The notes under the pieces: model-generated
Seen by the model: the letters and a program-made list of their open reading frames with translations, nothing else
Databases searched by the model: none
Told to the model about the DNA's origin: nothing
Assembly: GCA_023473405.1 (NCBI GenBank)
Contig: JAMCZD010000428.1
Span: 2,687-8,916 of the forward strand
From: Candidatus Omnitrophota bacterium
Lineage (GTDB): Bacteria > Verrucomicrobiota > Verrucomicrobiia > Limisphaerales > UBA1319
Length of the DNA stretch: 6,230 nucleotides
Direction: 5' to 3'
Program-made: the position numbers and the translations under genes
Shown here: piece after piece, positions 1-6,056 of the stretch
Layout of the letters: each line of letters starts with the position of its first letter
Numbering within the stretch: position 1 is the first letter of the stretch

Positions 1-1151
1 CCGAGTTTAGCGGTGAGCCCGGCGATCTGAAATGGGCCGTCCAGCTCGCCGCCGGTTTTATGGCGGGATTCGAGCGCCGCCGCGAAAGCCGGATGCCCAT
101 GTTTGGCGATAACGGCGCCTTTTATGGCCATTTCCACTGCGTCGCTTCCGGCCTGGTGGGCATGGTCAAACTCGGGAAGCTCCTTTATTCGCGCGGGCGG
201 CCGGCTGAAGGAAAAAAACTGCTGCAATTGGCCGGGCACGCTTACCAGTGGATGTTGAACGGACCGGACAATCTTAACCGCGTCTGCTCCTGCGGTTACA
301 GCCCGGAGAACAGCGGGACCGGCCTGTGCGGGGGAAGCGAATTGTGCTCCGCCGCCGACGTGGTCGAACTCGCGGCAGCCCTGGCTGACTGCGCCGGGTT
401 GGATGCCGAGTTCGCCGGCTGGGCGGATTATTGGGACGATGTGGAACGATTTGCCCGCAACGAAATCCAGCGGTCCCAATTGCCCGACCCCGAGCTCGTG
501 GTCCGGCAGGTGATGGGCGACCAATTCAAGCCCGGGCCGGAGGCCATATCGGTCCTGAGCCGCTTTCGCGGCGGTTGGATTGGTTCACGCAATTTCCCCA
601 ATAACCTGGTGCAGTTTGTGCGAACTGGCGGCGCCGGCAGCCCCGCCGGTTTCTCACCGCGAATCGAGGTTGGCGGTTGCTGCCTCTATTCCGGTCCACG
701 CGGTTTATACGCCTGTTGGAGCAGCGCTGTTGGGCACTCGAACCGGCGATCGCAGATTCGAATGGCCGTTGACTACCAGGACGAGGTGTTGACCATGCGA
801 CCGCTGGCCGACGGCGGCCTCGAGGTTCGACTAAAACAAGACCGATCGTTGGAGGTTCGTCCGCCCATGCGCGTGGCGAAAGAGACGGTTACCGCTACCG
901 TCGATGGGCAAACCGTCCCATTCACCTGGTCCGAGGACCGCCGCTGGGCGCACTTGGCCGAGGTGCGACGGGGTGGCGTTGTGAGAGTCCGTTGGACCCC
1001 GGCGCGATGGTCAAGCCGCGAGGTGGTAGGTCCGGCCAATAACGGCGAACTCGGCGACGCGCCCACGGGGCAGCGGGTTGAATTCGAGCTGCAATATCGC
1101 GATAATGACCTGGTCGGGATGGCTCCCCAAGGAAAGGTCCTGCCTTTCTGA
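1..1151 (+). CDS. GH127/DUF1680-like glycosidase (beta-L-arabinofuranosidase type), 5' partial
   Basis: The reading frame is open from the left edge (first complete codon at 3) to TGA at 1149, giving 382 visible residues. The ATG at 60 is internal, because coding continues upstream, so this is the C-terminal part of a larger enzyme. Family members usually have 600-700 residues. Numbering from that ATG, the pattern Glu94-x-Cys96 followed by Cys207-Cys208 matches the zinc/thiolate centre of GH127 beta-L-arabinofuranosidases, where one Cys is the nucleophile. The stretch around 123-136 (YWDDVERFARNE) resembles the helix after the E-x-C motif, and GHFHCVASGLVG at 23-34 fits the helical-toroid core. 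After residue 225 a beta-rich C-terminal domain follows. The likely role is releasing arabinofuranose or a related sugar from plant-type glycans; the substrate is not deducible. Extra cysteines lie at 76, 78 and 90. The missing N-terminus prevents judging export. The family call rests on motif recall, not alignment. Confidence 0.7.
   Translation, partial: EFSGEPGDLKWAVQLAAGFMAGFERRRESRMPMFGDNGAFYGHFHCVASGLVGMVKLGKLLYSRGRPAEGKKLLQLAGHAYQWMLNGPDNLNRVCSCGYSPENSGTGLCGGSELCSAADVVELAAALADCAGLDAEFAGWADYWDDVERFARNEIQRSQLPDPELVVRQVMGDQFKPGPEAISVLSRFRGGWIGSRNFPNNLVQFVRTGGAGSPAGFSPRIEVGGCCLYSGPRGLYACWSSAVGHSNRRSQIRMAVDYQDEVLTMRPLADGGLEVRLKQDRSLEVRPPMRVAKETVTATVDGQTVPFTWSEDRRWAHLAEVRRGGVVRVRWTPARWSSREVVGPANNGELGDAPTGQRVEFELQYRDNDLVGMAPQGKVLPF
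1078..1106 (+). promoter_or_regulatory. candidate promoter for ftsB inside the end of the upstream gene
   Basis: TTGAAT at 1078-1083 and GATAAT at 1101-1106 are separated by exactly 17 bases, matching four and five of six sigma70 consensus positions. Transcription would start near 1113, about 70 bases before the ftsB ATG. It lies within the coding sequence of the glycosidase, so chance occurrence is possible. If real, it would let the division gene be expressed independently of the carbohydrate gene. Confidence 0.35.
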
Positions 1152-1184
1152 TGAACCTATTTCCGGCATGGAACAAGACGCGCA

Positions 1185-1511
1185 ATGAAGGTTAATCTTG
1201 GCATTTGGGAAAAATTAACGCGATTGGTTATCCTGCTACTCTTATTGTCGGGTTTGGTGGGCATCGCGATTTGGTACCTGCCCGTGATCGAACAGAATGA
1301 GCGGATGCGCAAGGAAATCGTTCGGCTCAAGCAGCAAATCCGGAAGGAAGAGGATCACTCGCGGCAAATGAAAAGCTCGATTGACGCGCTCGAGAACGAT
1401 CCCAAGTCGCTGGAACGTCTGGCACGGGAGAAACTGGGTTACGCCCGAACCGGTGAAACGGTCGTTCGCTTCGAAGCCCCCGTCACCAACAGCACTATTC
1501 CAAGTCCATGA
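1185..1511 (+). CDS. ftsB: FtsB/DivIC-type septum formation initiator protein
   Basis: This encodes a 108-residue bitopic membrane protein of the FtsB/DivIC family, which in known bacteria joins FtsL and FtsQ (DivIB) in the divisome and helps activate septal peptidoglycan synthesis. The layout is characteristic. A short cytoplasmic N-terminus (1-13) is followed by one hydrophobic segment (about 14-34, rich in Leu/Ile/Val) and a charged coiled coil (about 36-70, with repeated Lys/Arg/Glu and spaced hydrophobics). The family signature comes last at 72-96: DP, then LERLAREKLGYARTGE, then VVRF. Length is typical. The ATG at 1185 is the only sensible start, since in-frame stops occur at 1149 and 1152; no Shine-Dalgarno is visible. 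It sits 33 bases after the glycosidase stop, so cotranscription is possible. FtsB and DivIC cannot be separated on sequence alone, but the family is clear. Confidence 0.9.
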   Translation: MKVNLGIWEKLTRLVILLLLLSGLVGIAIWYLPVIEQNERMRKEIVRLKQQIRKEEDHSRQMKSSIDALENDPKSLERLAREKLGYARTGETVVRFEAPVTNSTIPSP

Positions 1512-1520
1512 TTGCGCCCC

Positions 1521-1537
1521 GGCCTTGCTTCAAGGTC
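1521..1537 (+). terminator. small hairpin in the convergent ftsB/namZ gap
   Basis: GGCCTTG (1521-1527) and CAAGGTC (1531-1537) can pair over seven positions, including one G-U, around a three-base loop. The hairpin lies between the stop of ftsB (1511) and the stop of the convergent gene (1540). It is followed only by GTTTA, so it lacks a proper U tract. On the opposite strand the G-U becomes an A-C mismatch, so it would serve ftsB better. Position supports a terminator role; structure supports it only weakly. Confidence 0.35.
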
Positions 1538-1539
1538 GT

Positions 1540-2997
1540 TTACTGAGGGATTCTAATTTTCTGGCCGATTTGAAGTGAATCGGCCTTCACACCGGGATTC
1601 ATCTTCGTGATGGCCTCCAAGGACACGTCATTGGTCTGGGCAATACGATAGAGAGTATCACCGGCAGCCACCATGTGTTCCCTCGGACCCTTCGTGGCTG
1701 GCGGGGATGCAGGGCGCGCCGCTGGCGCCGTCGAGACCAGAACGGGTGAGCCAGTCGGCGTTGGAGTGTCATAATCGGCGATCAGATAGCGTTGCCGCAG
1801 TTGGCGAAACCGCTGTTCGCCCGTCTTCCATGCGGCAACAATGCTGGCGGCGGACCGGCCCGCTTGCATGGCTTTACGCGGCGCATCGGTGCCGTTTACC
1901 TTATCGAACATGGCCAGGCTGCGGTCGGTCCTCATAGCGTCCGCCAGAAGATTGTGTCCGCCGGTCAATCGCGCGGCCTGCCAGATGTAGAAATTCAGCG
2001 CCATCAACGGGGCGCGTGCGGGATCGGAAATAAAGATGCGCGTTGCATTGACGGTTTGGCCGGCGGCTGACCGATAGGTAACCTGTTTGAATGTTACTCC
2101 CGGTAGCCGGCGGTCGTTGAGCCAATTCGATGCGCGTGTGGCATTTAGCCAGGGAGCAGACACGCATTGAAAACGGAGGGCCGAGCCGGCGCCGATGCCG
2201 AGTCCGCCCAACTCACCCAGCACGCCGGTGGCCACCAAAAACATGGGAGTCACGCCATCGGGCACAAATGGCGAAGTCGGCACCCAGGGAAGCCCGGTAT
2301 CCTGCCAAACCATGCCCCGGCGCCAGCCTTTCATCGGGATCACGGTCAACTGGCAGCGGTGCCGAATCCAACCTTCGCCATTGATCATGCGGGCCAATTC
2401 ACCGCAGGTCATTCCATACACATACGGGATTTGCCATTGGCCGACGAACGACCGGAAACGCGGTTCGAGCATGGGACCCTCGACTCGCAGGCCGCCGAGT
2501 GGATTTGGGCGGTCCAGGACGACGAACTCGACGTTGTTTTCAGCGCACGCCTCCATGGCCAAGCCCATGGTGCTGATAAAAGTATAAGACCGGGTGCCGG
2601 TGTCCTGCAGGTCGTAAACCAAGGCATCCATGCCCTTGAGCATCGACGGCGCCGGTTGACGAACCGGACCGGGCCCGTAGAGAGAATATACCGGTAAACC
2701 GGTGCGCGGATCGACCGTGTCTTTGAATTCTTTACCGGCGGGAACATCGGCGCGAATGCCGTGTTCCGGAGCGAACAGGGCGACCAGTTTGATCCCTCTG
2801 GCCGAGCGCAGCAAGTCCACCGAAGATTGCTTCTGACGATTCACGCCGGAGGGATTGGTAAGCAGTCCCACGCGCTTGCCGAGCAGTGGTTTAAACCCGT
2901 TTTGGGCCAGCACTTCGTTGCCAAGGCGCACCTCCGCGGCAACGGAAAAAGGCAGCCATCCCGCCAATGCAATGCAGAGTCCCATGCGCCAGTTCAT
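1540..2997 (-). CDS. namZ: NamZ-type exo-beta-N-acetylmuramidase (DUF1343/GH171) with C-terminal LysM domain
   Basis: This encodes a 485-residue exported protein. Residues 1-21 form a signal peptide (MNWRMG, hydrophobic core, cleavage probably after VAA). The DUF1343 body carries TNPSG (47-51), FAPEHGI (75-81, Glu78 a likely active-site residue), DLQDTGTRSYT (129-139) and LDRPNPLGG (161-169). Family members characterised as NamZ remove terminal N-acetylmuramic acid from the non-reducing end of peptidoglycan fragments. A Pro/Thr/Ala-rich linker (about 410-437) leads to one LysM module (about 442-484: HMVAAGDTLYRIA to IGQKIRIP), which binds GlcNAc-containing glycan. Activity in the periplasm or at the cell surface is inferred. 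I chose the ATG at 2997 over an in-frame TTG at 3042, because the signal peptide begins there. No Shine-Dalgarno is visible. The family's usual EGTNxSxGRGT-like segment is replaced by GELGGLGIGAGS (261-272), so this is a divergent subfamily. It converges with ftsB and diverges from mqnD. Confidence 0.88.
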   Translation of the reverse strand: MNWRMGLCIALAGWLPFSVAAEVRLGNEVLAQNGFKPLLGKRVGLLTNPSGVNRQKQSSVDLLRSARGIKLVALFAPEHGIRADVPAGKEFKDTVDPRTGLPVYSLYGPGPVRQPAPSMLKGMDALVYDLQDTGTRSYTFISTMGLAMEACAENNVEFVVLDRPNPLGGLRVEGPMLEPRFRSFVGQWQIPYVYGMTCGELARMINGEGWIRHRCQLTVIPMKGWRRGMVWQDTGLPWVPTSPFVPDGVTPMFLVATGVLGELGGLGIGAGSALRFQCVSAPWLNATRASNWLNDRRLPGVTFKQVTYRSAAGQTVNATRIFISDPARAPLMALNFYIWQAARLTGGHNLLADAMRTDRSLAMFDKVNGTDAPRKAMQAGRSAASIVAAWKTGEQRFRQLRQRYLIADYDTPTPTGSPVLVSTAPAARPASPPATKGPREHMVAAGDTLYRIAQTNDVSLEAITKMNPGVKADSLQIGQKIRIPQ

Positions 2998-3017
2998 GCG
3001 CGTTGAATAACAAACGG

Positions 3018-3056
3018 AACCAATGATAGCGAGCAATTTCAAGTCGAGTATTGGTT
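3018..3056. promoter_or_regulatory. inverted repeat upstream of namZ in the divergent region
   Basis: AACCAAT (3018-3024) and ATTGGTT (3050-3056) form a perfect 7-bp inverted repeat with 25 bases between. It lies 21-59 bases upstream of the namZ ATG. The spacing would allow a dimeric or looping regulator to bind, but a 7-bp match in an A/T-rich intergenic region can arise by chance. I found no convincing -35/-10 pair for namZ itself. Confidence 0.2.
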
Positions 3057-3150
3057 ATCTATCACTGAAAGAAAGCGACAGGCCGGGCCAAACCCAGTGA
3101 GCGCGTGACTACGCTCAATTCGATTACCAATAACCAGTTTTCAATTCTCA

Positions 3151-3179
3151 ATGACAACCCGCCGGCAAATCGCTATACC
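3151..3179 (+). promoter_or_regulatory. sigma70-like promoter of mqnD
   Basis: ATGACA (3151-3156) and TATACC (3174-3179) are separated by 17 bases and match five and four of six consensus positions. The predicted transcription start is near 3186, leaving a leader of about 24 bases before the ATG at 3210. This argues against translation beginning further upstream at the in-frame GTG at 3105. It is one of the better promoter-like pairs in the window. Confidence 0.45.
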
Positions 3180-3209
3180 AGCGCCGGACATCACGTTTCA
3201 ACCAGGTTT

Positions 3210-4058
3210 ATGGAAAAACGCAGACTAACACTGGGACATTCGCCCGATTCCGACGACGCCTTTATGTTCTTCGCTATGGCGCGCCGCCTGGTGGCGTCGG
3301 ACGAGTTCGAATTTGATCATATTTTGCAGGACATCCAGACGCTCAACGAACGCGCGCGCAGGGGTGAACTGGACATTACCGCCATCAGCATCCATGCCTA
3401 CGCCTTTGTCTCCGGGCAATACGCCCTCCTCCCCACAGGCGCCAGCATGGGCGACGGTTACGGGCCAAGCCTGGTGGCGAAGGACGCTCTCGGACGGGAG
3501 GAGATTGCGGCAAAGCGGATTGCCGTGCCGGGGACCTTGACCAGCGCGTTTTTGGCGCTGCAACTCTGGCTCCAAAAACCGGCGCGCGCCATCGATTTTG
3601 TCGTGGTTCCATTCGATAGGATTTTTCAAGCCGTCCGGGAAGGAACGGCGGAGGTGGGATTACTCATTCACGAAGGACAGTTGACTTATGAACGCGAAGG
3701 TTTGCGGGTCTGCGCCGATTTGGGTAAGTGGTGGGCGGATGAGAATGGCGGTCTTCCCCTGCCTCTCGGCGGAAACGTTATCCACAAACGCATCCCGGCG
3801 GCGCAACGAAAGGCCGTGTCAGCTCTCATCGCCGCAAGCATCGGTTACGCCCTCGATCACCGGACTGAAGCGGTGCAATACGCCCTGCAATTTGCCCGCG
3901 ACATGAACCGGGAATTGGCGGACCGATTCATCGGAATGTATGTCAACCACTGGACGCTCGACTATGGCGAGAAAGGGCGCGAATCGATCCGGCGATTTCT
4001 CGGACGAGCATGCGATCAGGGGTTGATCGCCGCGGCCCCGGATCTCGAGTTTGTATAG
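3210..4058 (+). CDS. mqnD: MqnD, 1,4-dihydroxy-6-naphthoate synthase (futalosine pathway)
   Basis: This encodes a 282-residue cytosolic enzyme with the periplasmic-binding-protein-like fold of the MqnA/MqnD family. MqnD converts cyclic dehypoxanthine futalosine to 1,4-dihydroxy-6-naphthoate, a step of the alternative menaquinone pathway. Visible landmarks are HSPDSDDAFMF (10-20), an ITAISIHAYA segment (56-65), GDGYGP (81-86), VPGTLTSAF (106-114), LIHEGQLTY (152-160) and LPLPLGGN (182-189). His154 in LIHE probably corresponds to the catalytic histidine proposed for the Thermus enzyme. The ATG at 3210 is preferred: the preceding 35 codons back to GTG 3105 do not resemble the family, the length from the ATG is normal, a promoter-like pair lies just upstream, and a weak AGG occurs at 3205-3207. 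The first motif differs from the common SPCPND form, so an MqnD subfamily or paralogue is possible. No other mqn gene is present, meaning the pathway is scattered. Confidence 0.85.
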   Translation: MEKRRLTLGHSPDSDDAFMFFAMARRLVASDEFEFDHILQDIQTLNERARRGELDITAISIHAYAFVSGQYALLPTGASMGDGYGPSLVAKDALGREEIAAKRIAVPGTLTSAFLALQLWLQKPARAIDFVVVPFDRIFQAVREGTAEVGLLIHEGQLTYEREGLRVCADLGKWWADENGGLPLPLGGNVIHKRIPAAQRKAVSALIAASIGYALDHRTEAVQYALQFARDMNRELADRFIGMYVNHWTLDYGEKGRESIRRFLGRACDQGLIAAAPDLEFV

Positions 4059-4067
4059 GCGCGCCTA
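4056..4067. other. perfect 12-bp palindrome overlapping the mqnD stop codon
   Basis: TAGGCGCGCCTA reads the same on both strands and begins with the mqnD stop codon. As RNA it could form only a 4-bp stem with a CGCG loop. An AT-rich stretch with five T's follows from 4068 to 4079, so it could be a poor terminator. It also lies 10 bases upstream of the candidate mntH promoter, which would suit an operator for a dimeric regulator. Neither role is established. Confidence 0.25.
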
Positions 4068-4077
4068 ACAATAATTT

Positions 4078-4105
4078 TTGATCCAAACTCTGCCTGTGCT
4101 ATCTT
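4078..4105 (+). promoter_or_regulatory. candidate promoter of mntH
   Basis: TTGATC (4078-4083) and TATCTT (4100-4105) are separated by 16 bases, and each matches four of six consensus positions. Transcription would start near 4112. That leaves only about seven bases before an ATG at 4119, or a leader of about 110 bases if translation began at 4221. The promoter lies in the 60-base gap between mqnD and mntH. Confidence 0.35.
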
Positions 4106-4118
4106 ACCCGTGTGTCGC

Positions 4119-5498
4119 ATGGGTTTGAATCCTGGCCCAAACAACTCTAATCCTGCCTCAGGGATAACCGCGGTCCAGACTGGATGGCGGCGGAAGACTG
4201 ATTCCGAAAGTCTATCTGATATGAATGGCACCATACCCGTGCCCACGAAAGCGGGTTTCTGGCGCAAAATGCTAGCCTTTTCCGGACCGGGTTACCTGGT
4301 GGCGGTGGGCTACATGGACCCGGGGAACTGGGCGACGGACTTGGCGGGCGGATCGCAATTCGGATATCAGTTGCTGTTTGTCATCCTGCTTTCCAACCTG
4401 ATGGCGATCCTCTTGCAGACGCTCAGCGCCAAATTGGGGATTGTCTCCGGACGCGACCTGGCGCAGGCCTGCCGGGATCATTATTCGCGCCCGGTCGTGA
4501 TTAGCCTGTGGTTATTGTGTGAAATCGCCATTTGCGCCACAGACCTGGCGGAGGTAATCGGGTCGGCGATCGCCTTGAAGCTGTTGTTTGGCCTGCCGCT
4601 GGTCTTGGGGATCATGATTACCGCGCTGGACGTCCTCGCGGTAATGTATTTGCAGAACAAAGGATTCCGCTTCCTAGAGGCCTTCGTGGTCATCCTCATT
4701 CTGACCATCGGCGGTTGTTTCCTGGCCGAGATGTTCTTTTCCCGGCCGAACCTGTTCGAGGTGGCCGTTGGCTTTATGCCCACTGCGGAAATCGTGCGTA
4801 ATCCGGCAATGCTTTACATCGCAATTGGCATCCTTGGGGCAACCGTCATGCCCCACAATCTCTACCTGCACTCGTCGATCGTTCAAACGCGCAAGTACGA
4901 AAAAAACGCCCGGGGAAAAACGGAGGCCATCCAATTCGCCACGCTGGATGCGGTGGTCGCGCTCATGTCGGCCCTCTTCATCAACGCCGGTATCCTGGTG
5001 GTCGCCGCCGCTACGTTTCACGTGCGGGGCGAATACCACGTGGCCGAAATTCAGGATGCATTCAAGATGCTGAGCCCGATGCTGGGCACGCCGATGGCCA
5101 GCACCCTGTTCGCGCTGGCTCTGCTCGCTTCAGGCCAAAACTCGACGCTCACCGGCACCCTCGCGGGGCAGATCGTGATGGAGGGCTTCCTCAACATCCG
5201 TTTGCGGCCCTGGCTGCGGCGGTTGGTTACTCGGCTGCTGGCAATCGTGCCGGCCGTGATCTGCGCGGCGATTTATGGCGAAAGCGGCACCGCCAAGCTC
5301 CTCGTGTTCAGCCAGGTAATCTTGAGTCTGCAACTGTCCTTTGCCGTAATACCCCTTGTCCTTTTCACCAGTGACCCCAAGAAAATGGGTGCCTTCGTCA
5401 ATCGCGCTTGGCTGAAGGGATTGGCTTGGATCACCGCGATCGCGATCGCGCTGCTCAACGCGAAGCTGCTGCTGGATTTCGCCGGTATTACAGGATAA
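4119..5498 (+). CDS. mntH: MntH/Nramp-family divalent metal cation transporter
   Basis: This encodes a 459-residue inner-membrane transporter with about 11 hydrophobic helices. It belongs to the Nramp family, which couples proton entry to uptake of Mn2+ and other transition metals. Numbering from the ATG at 4119, helix 1 carries the metal-binding DPGN (67-70, in GYMDPGNWATDLAGGS). Helix 6 carries A241-T-V-M244 followed by PHN, which includes the Ala and Met that contact the metal in known structures. Retention of that Met favours Mn/Fe-type transport over Mg2+ or Al3+ variants. A Gln in helix 10 (405, in LSLQLSFAVIPL) is also conserved. The start is uncertain. An ATG at 4221 gives 425 residues, but the sequence just before it (SLSD, running into MNGTIPVP) resembles the conserved SLxEVxxTIPVP N-terminus of this clade, so an upstream start is favoured. 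GTG 4110 and TTG 4125 are alternatives. The usp gene follows after 64 bases. Confidence 0.93.
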   Translation: MGLNPGPNNSNPASGITAVQTGWRRKTDSESLSDMNGTIPVPTKAGFWRKMLAFSGPGYLVAVGYMDPGNWATDLAGGSQFGYQLLFVILLSNLMAILLQTLSAKLGIVSGRDLAQACRDHYSRPVVISLWLLCEIAICATDLAEVIGSAIALKLLFGLPLVLGIMITALDVLAVMYLQNKGFRFLEAFVVILILTIGGCFLAEMFFSRPNLFEVAVGFMPTAEIVRNPAMLYIAIGILGATVMPHNLYLHSSIVQTRKYEKNARGKTEAIQFATLDAVVALMSALFINAGILVVAAATFHVRGEYHVAEIQDAFKMLSPMLGTPMASTLFALALLASGQNSTLTGTLAGQIVMEGFLNIRLRPWLRRLVTRLLAIVPAVICAAIYGESGTAKLLVFSQVILSLQLSFAVIPLVLFTSDPKKMGAFVNRAWLKGLAWITAIAIALLNAKLLLDFAGITG

Positions 5499-5514
5499 TC
5501 TGTGTCGGGACTGA

Positions 5515-5537
5515 TGCCGGTATTGCCTTTACCGGTG
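5515..5537 (+). other. hairpin between mntH and usp
   Basis: CCGGTA (5517-5522) and TACCGG (5530-5535) form a perfect 6-bp stem around a seven-base loop, extendable by two G-U pairs to 5515-5537. No U tract follows, so it is a weak terminator candidate for mntH. Its right arm overlaps the spacer of the candidate usp promoter, so it could also be an operator or simply chance. Confidence 0.25.
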
Positions 5538-5551
5538 CCACTCCGTATAAC
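5523..5551 (+). promoter_or_regulatory. candidate promoter of usp with a nearly absent leader
   Basis: TTGCCT (5523-5528) and TATAAC (5546-5551) are exactly 17 bases apart and match four and five of six consensus positions. Transcription would begin near 5558, about five bases before the ATG at 5563. The transcript would be almost leaderless, which fits the lack of any Shine-Dalgarno sequence there. The gene could therefore be expressed apart from mntH. Confidence 0.4.
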
Positions 5552-5562
5552 GGCTTTGACCT

Positions 5563-5991
5563 ATGTACCGCAAAATCCTGGTGGCACTCGAGAATGGCCC
5601 GGCCGATGAGAGCCTGGTTCCTCATGTGACTGAACTGGCAAAACAACTCCATTCCCAACTCCTCCTGGTGCATGTGGCCGACGGTTGGGCGGCACGCCAT
5701 TATGACCAATTCAAGCTCGCCGATTCCGAGGAAATGATCGCCGACCGCGCCTACCTGGAACAGGTGGCAAGCCGTTTGCGCGAATCGGGTTTGCAGGTCG
5801 AGACCAAGCTGGTCCTGGGAAATCCGCCGGACGAAATCGTCAAGACCTCCGAGACCGAGCATTGCGACCTGATCGCCATGACCACCCATGGCCATAGGCT
5901 TTTGGGTGATCTCATTCATGGCAGCACCATCTCGCTCGTTCGGCACAAGAGCCTTGTCCCCCTCCTGGTCGTTCACGCCGTGCACCGGTAA
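5563..5991 (+). CDS. universal stress protein, single UspA domain, ATP-binding type
   Basis: This encodes a 142-residue cytosolic protein covering one Usp domain from end to end. It starts with the family's first strand (MYRKILVALENG, 1-12, ending in a D/E-type position) and ends with the last strand (LVPLLVVHA, 131-139). The nucleotide-binding signature G-x2-G-x9-G-S/T appears at 107-121 as T107-TH-G110, nine residues, G120-S121. The first Gly is replaced by Thr, which is common in Usp proteins with a THGH motif, so ATP binding is likely. Usp proteins act as dimers and help cells survive starvation, oxidative or respiratory stress; the precise role here is unknown. ATG 5563 matches the domain boundary exactly, and there is no visible Shine-Dalgarno. 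It lies 64 bases after mntH in the same direction, and a long repeat begins three bases after its stop codon. Confidence 0.92.
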   Translation: MYRKILVALENGPADESLVPHVTELAKQLHSQLLLVHVADGWAARHYDQFKLADSEEMIADRAYLEQVASRLRESGLQVETKLVLGNPPDEIVKTSETEHCDLIAMTTHGHRLLGDLIHGSTISLVRHKSLVPLLVVHAVHR

Positions 5992-5994
5992 AGT

Positions 5995-6056
5995 AAGGTT
6001 CAAGCGGCTTAATCGGCCGCGACGACACGAAAGAATTGCGCTGCACCGCTCATCGG
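5995..6056. repeat. 62-bp direct repeat, copy 1
   Basis: These 62 bases, from AAGGTTCAAGCGGC to CCGCTCATCGG, recur without a mismatch at 6169-6230, giving a period of 174. The left boundary is real, since the preceding base differs (T versus A). The right boundary is set only by the end of the window. Within the copy, GCGGCT (6004-6009) and GGCCGC (6015-6020) can form a 6-bp stem including one G-U. No convincing coding content is seen. Confidence 0.95.

Noticed and set aside
1168..1188. Six-codon minicistron (MEQDAQ) overlapping the ftsB start by ATGA
   Set aside because: Too short to judge, no ribosome site, and probably chance; translational coupling cannot be shown.
2167..2697. 176-residue frame opposite namZ
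   Set aside because: The minus-strand NamZ frame carries all the family motifs; this one is low-complexity and resembles nothing known.
2998..3042. TTG start extending namZ by 15 residues
   Set aside because: A typical signal peptide begins at the ATG at 2997; the extension would bury it.
3105..3209. Upstream GTG extension of mqnD
   Set aside because: The added 35 residues do not look like the family, and a promoter-like pair lies inside the stretch.
4119..4220. Manganese (yybP-ykoY) riboswitch in a possible mntH leader
   Set aside because: I see none of the conserved core sequence, and the stretch reads better as the N-terminal coding region.
4674..5039. 121-residue antisense frame inside mntH
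   Set aside because: It overlaps conserved Nramp helices on the opposite strand and has no independent support.
5488..6003. 171-residue antisense frame opposite usp
   Set aside because: It mirrors the clear Usp coding frame, has no recognisable domain, and arises from codon bias on the other strand.
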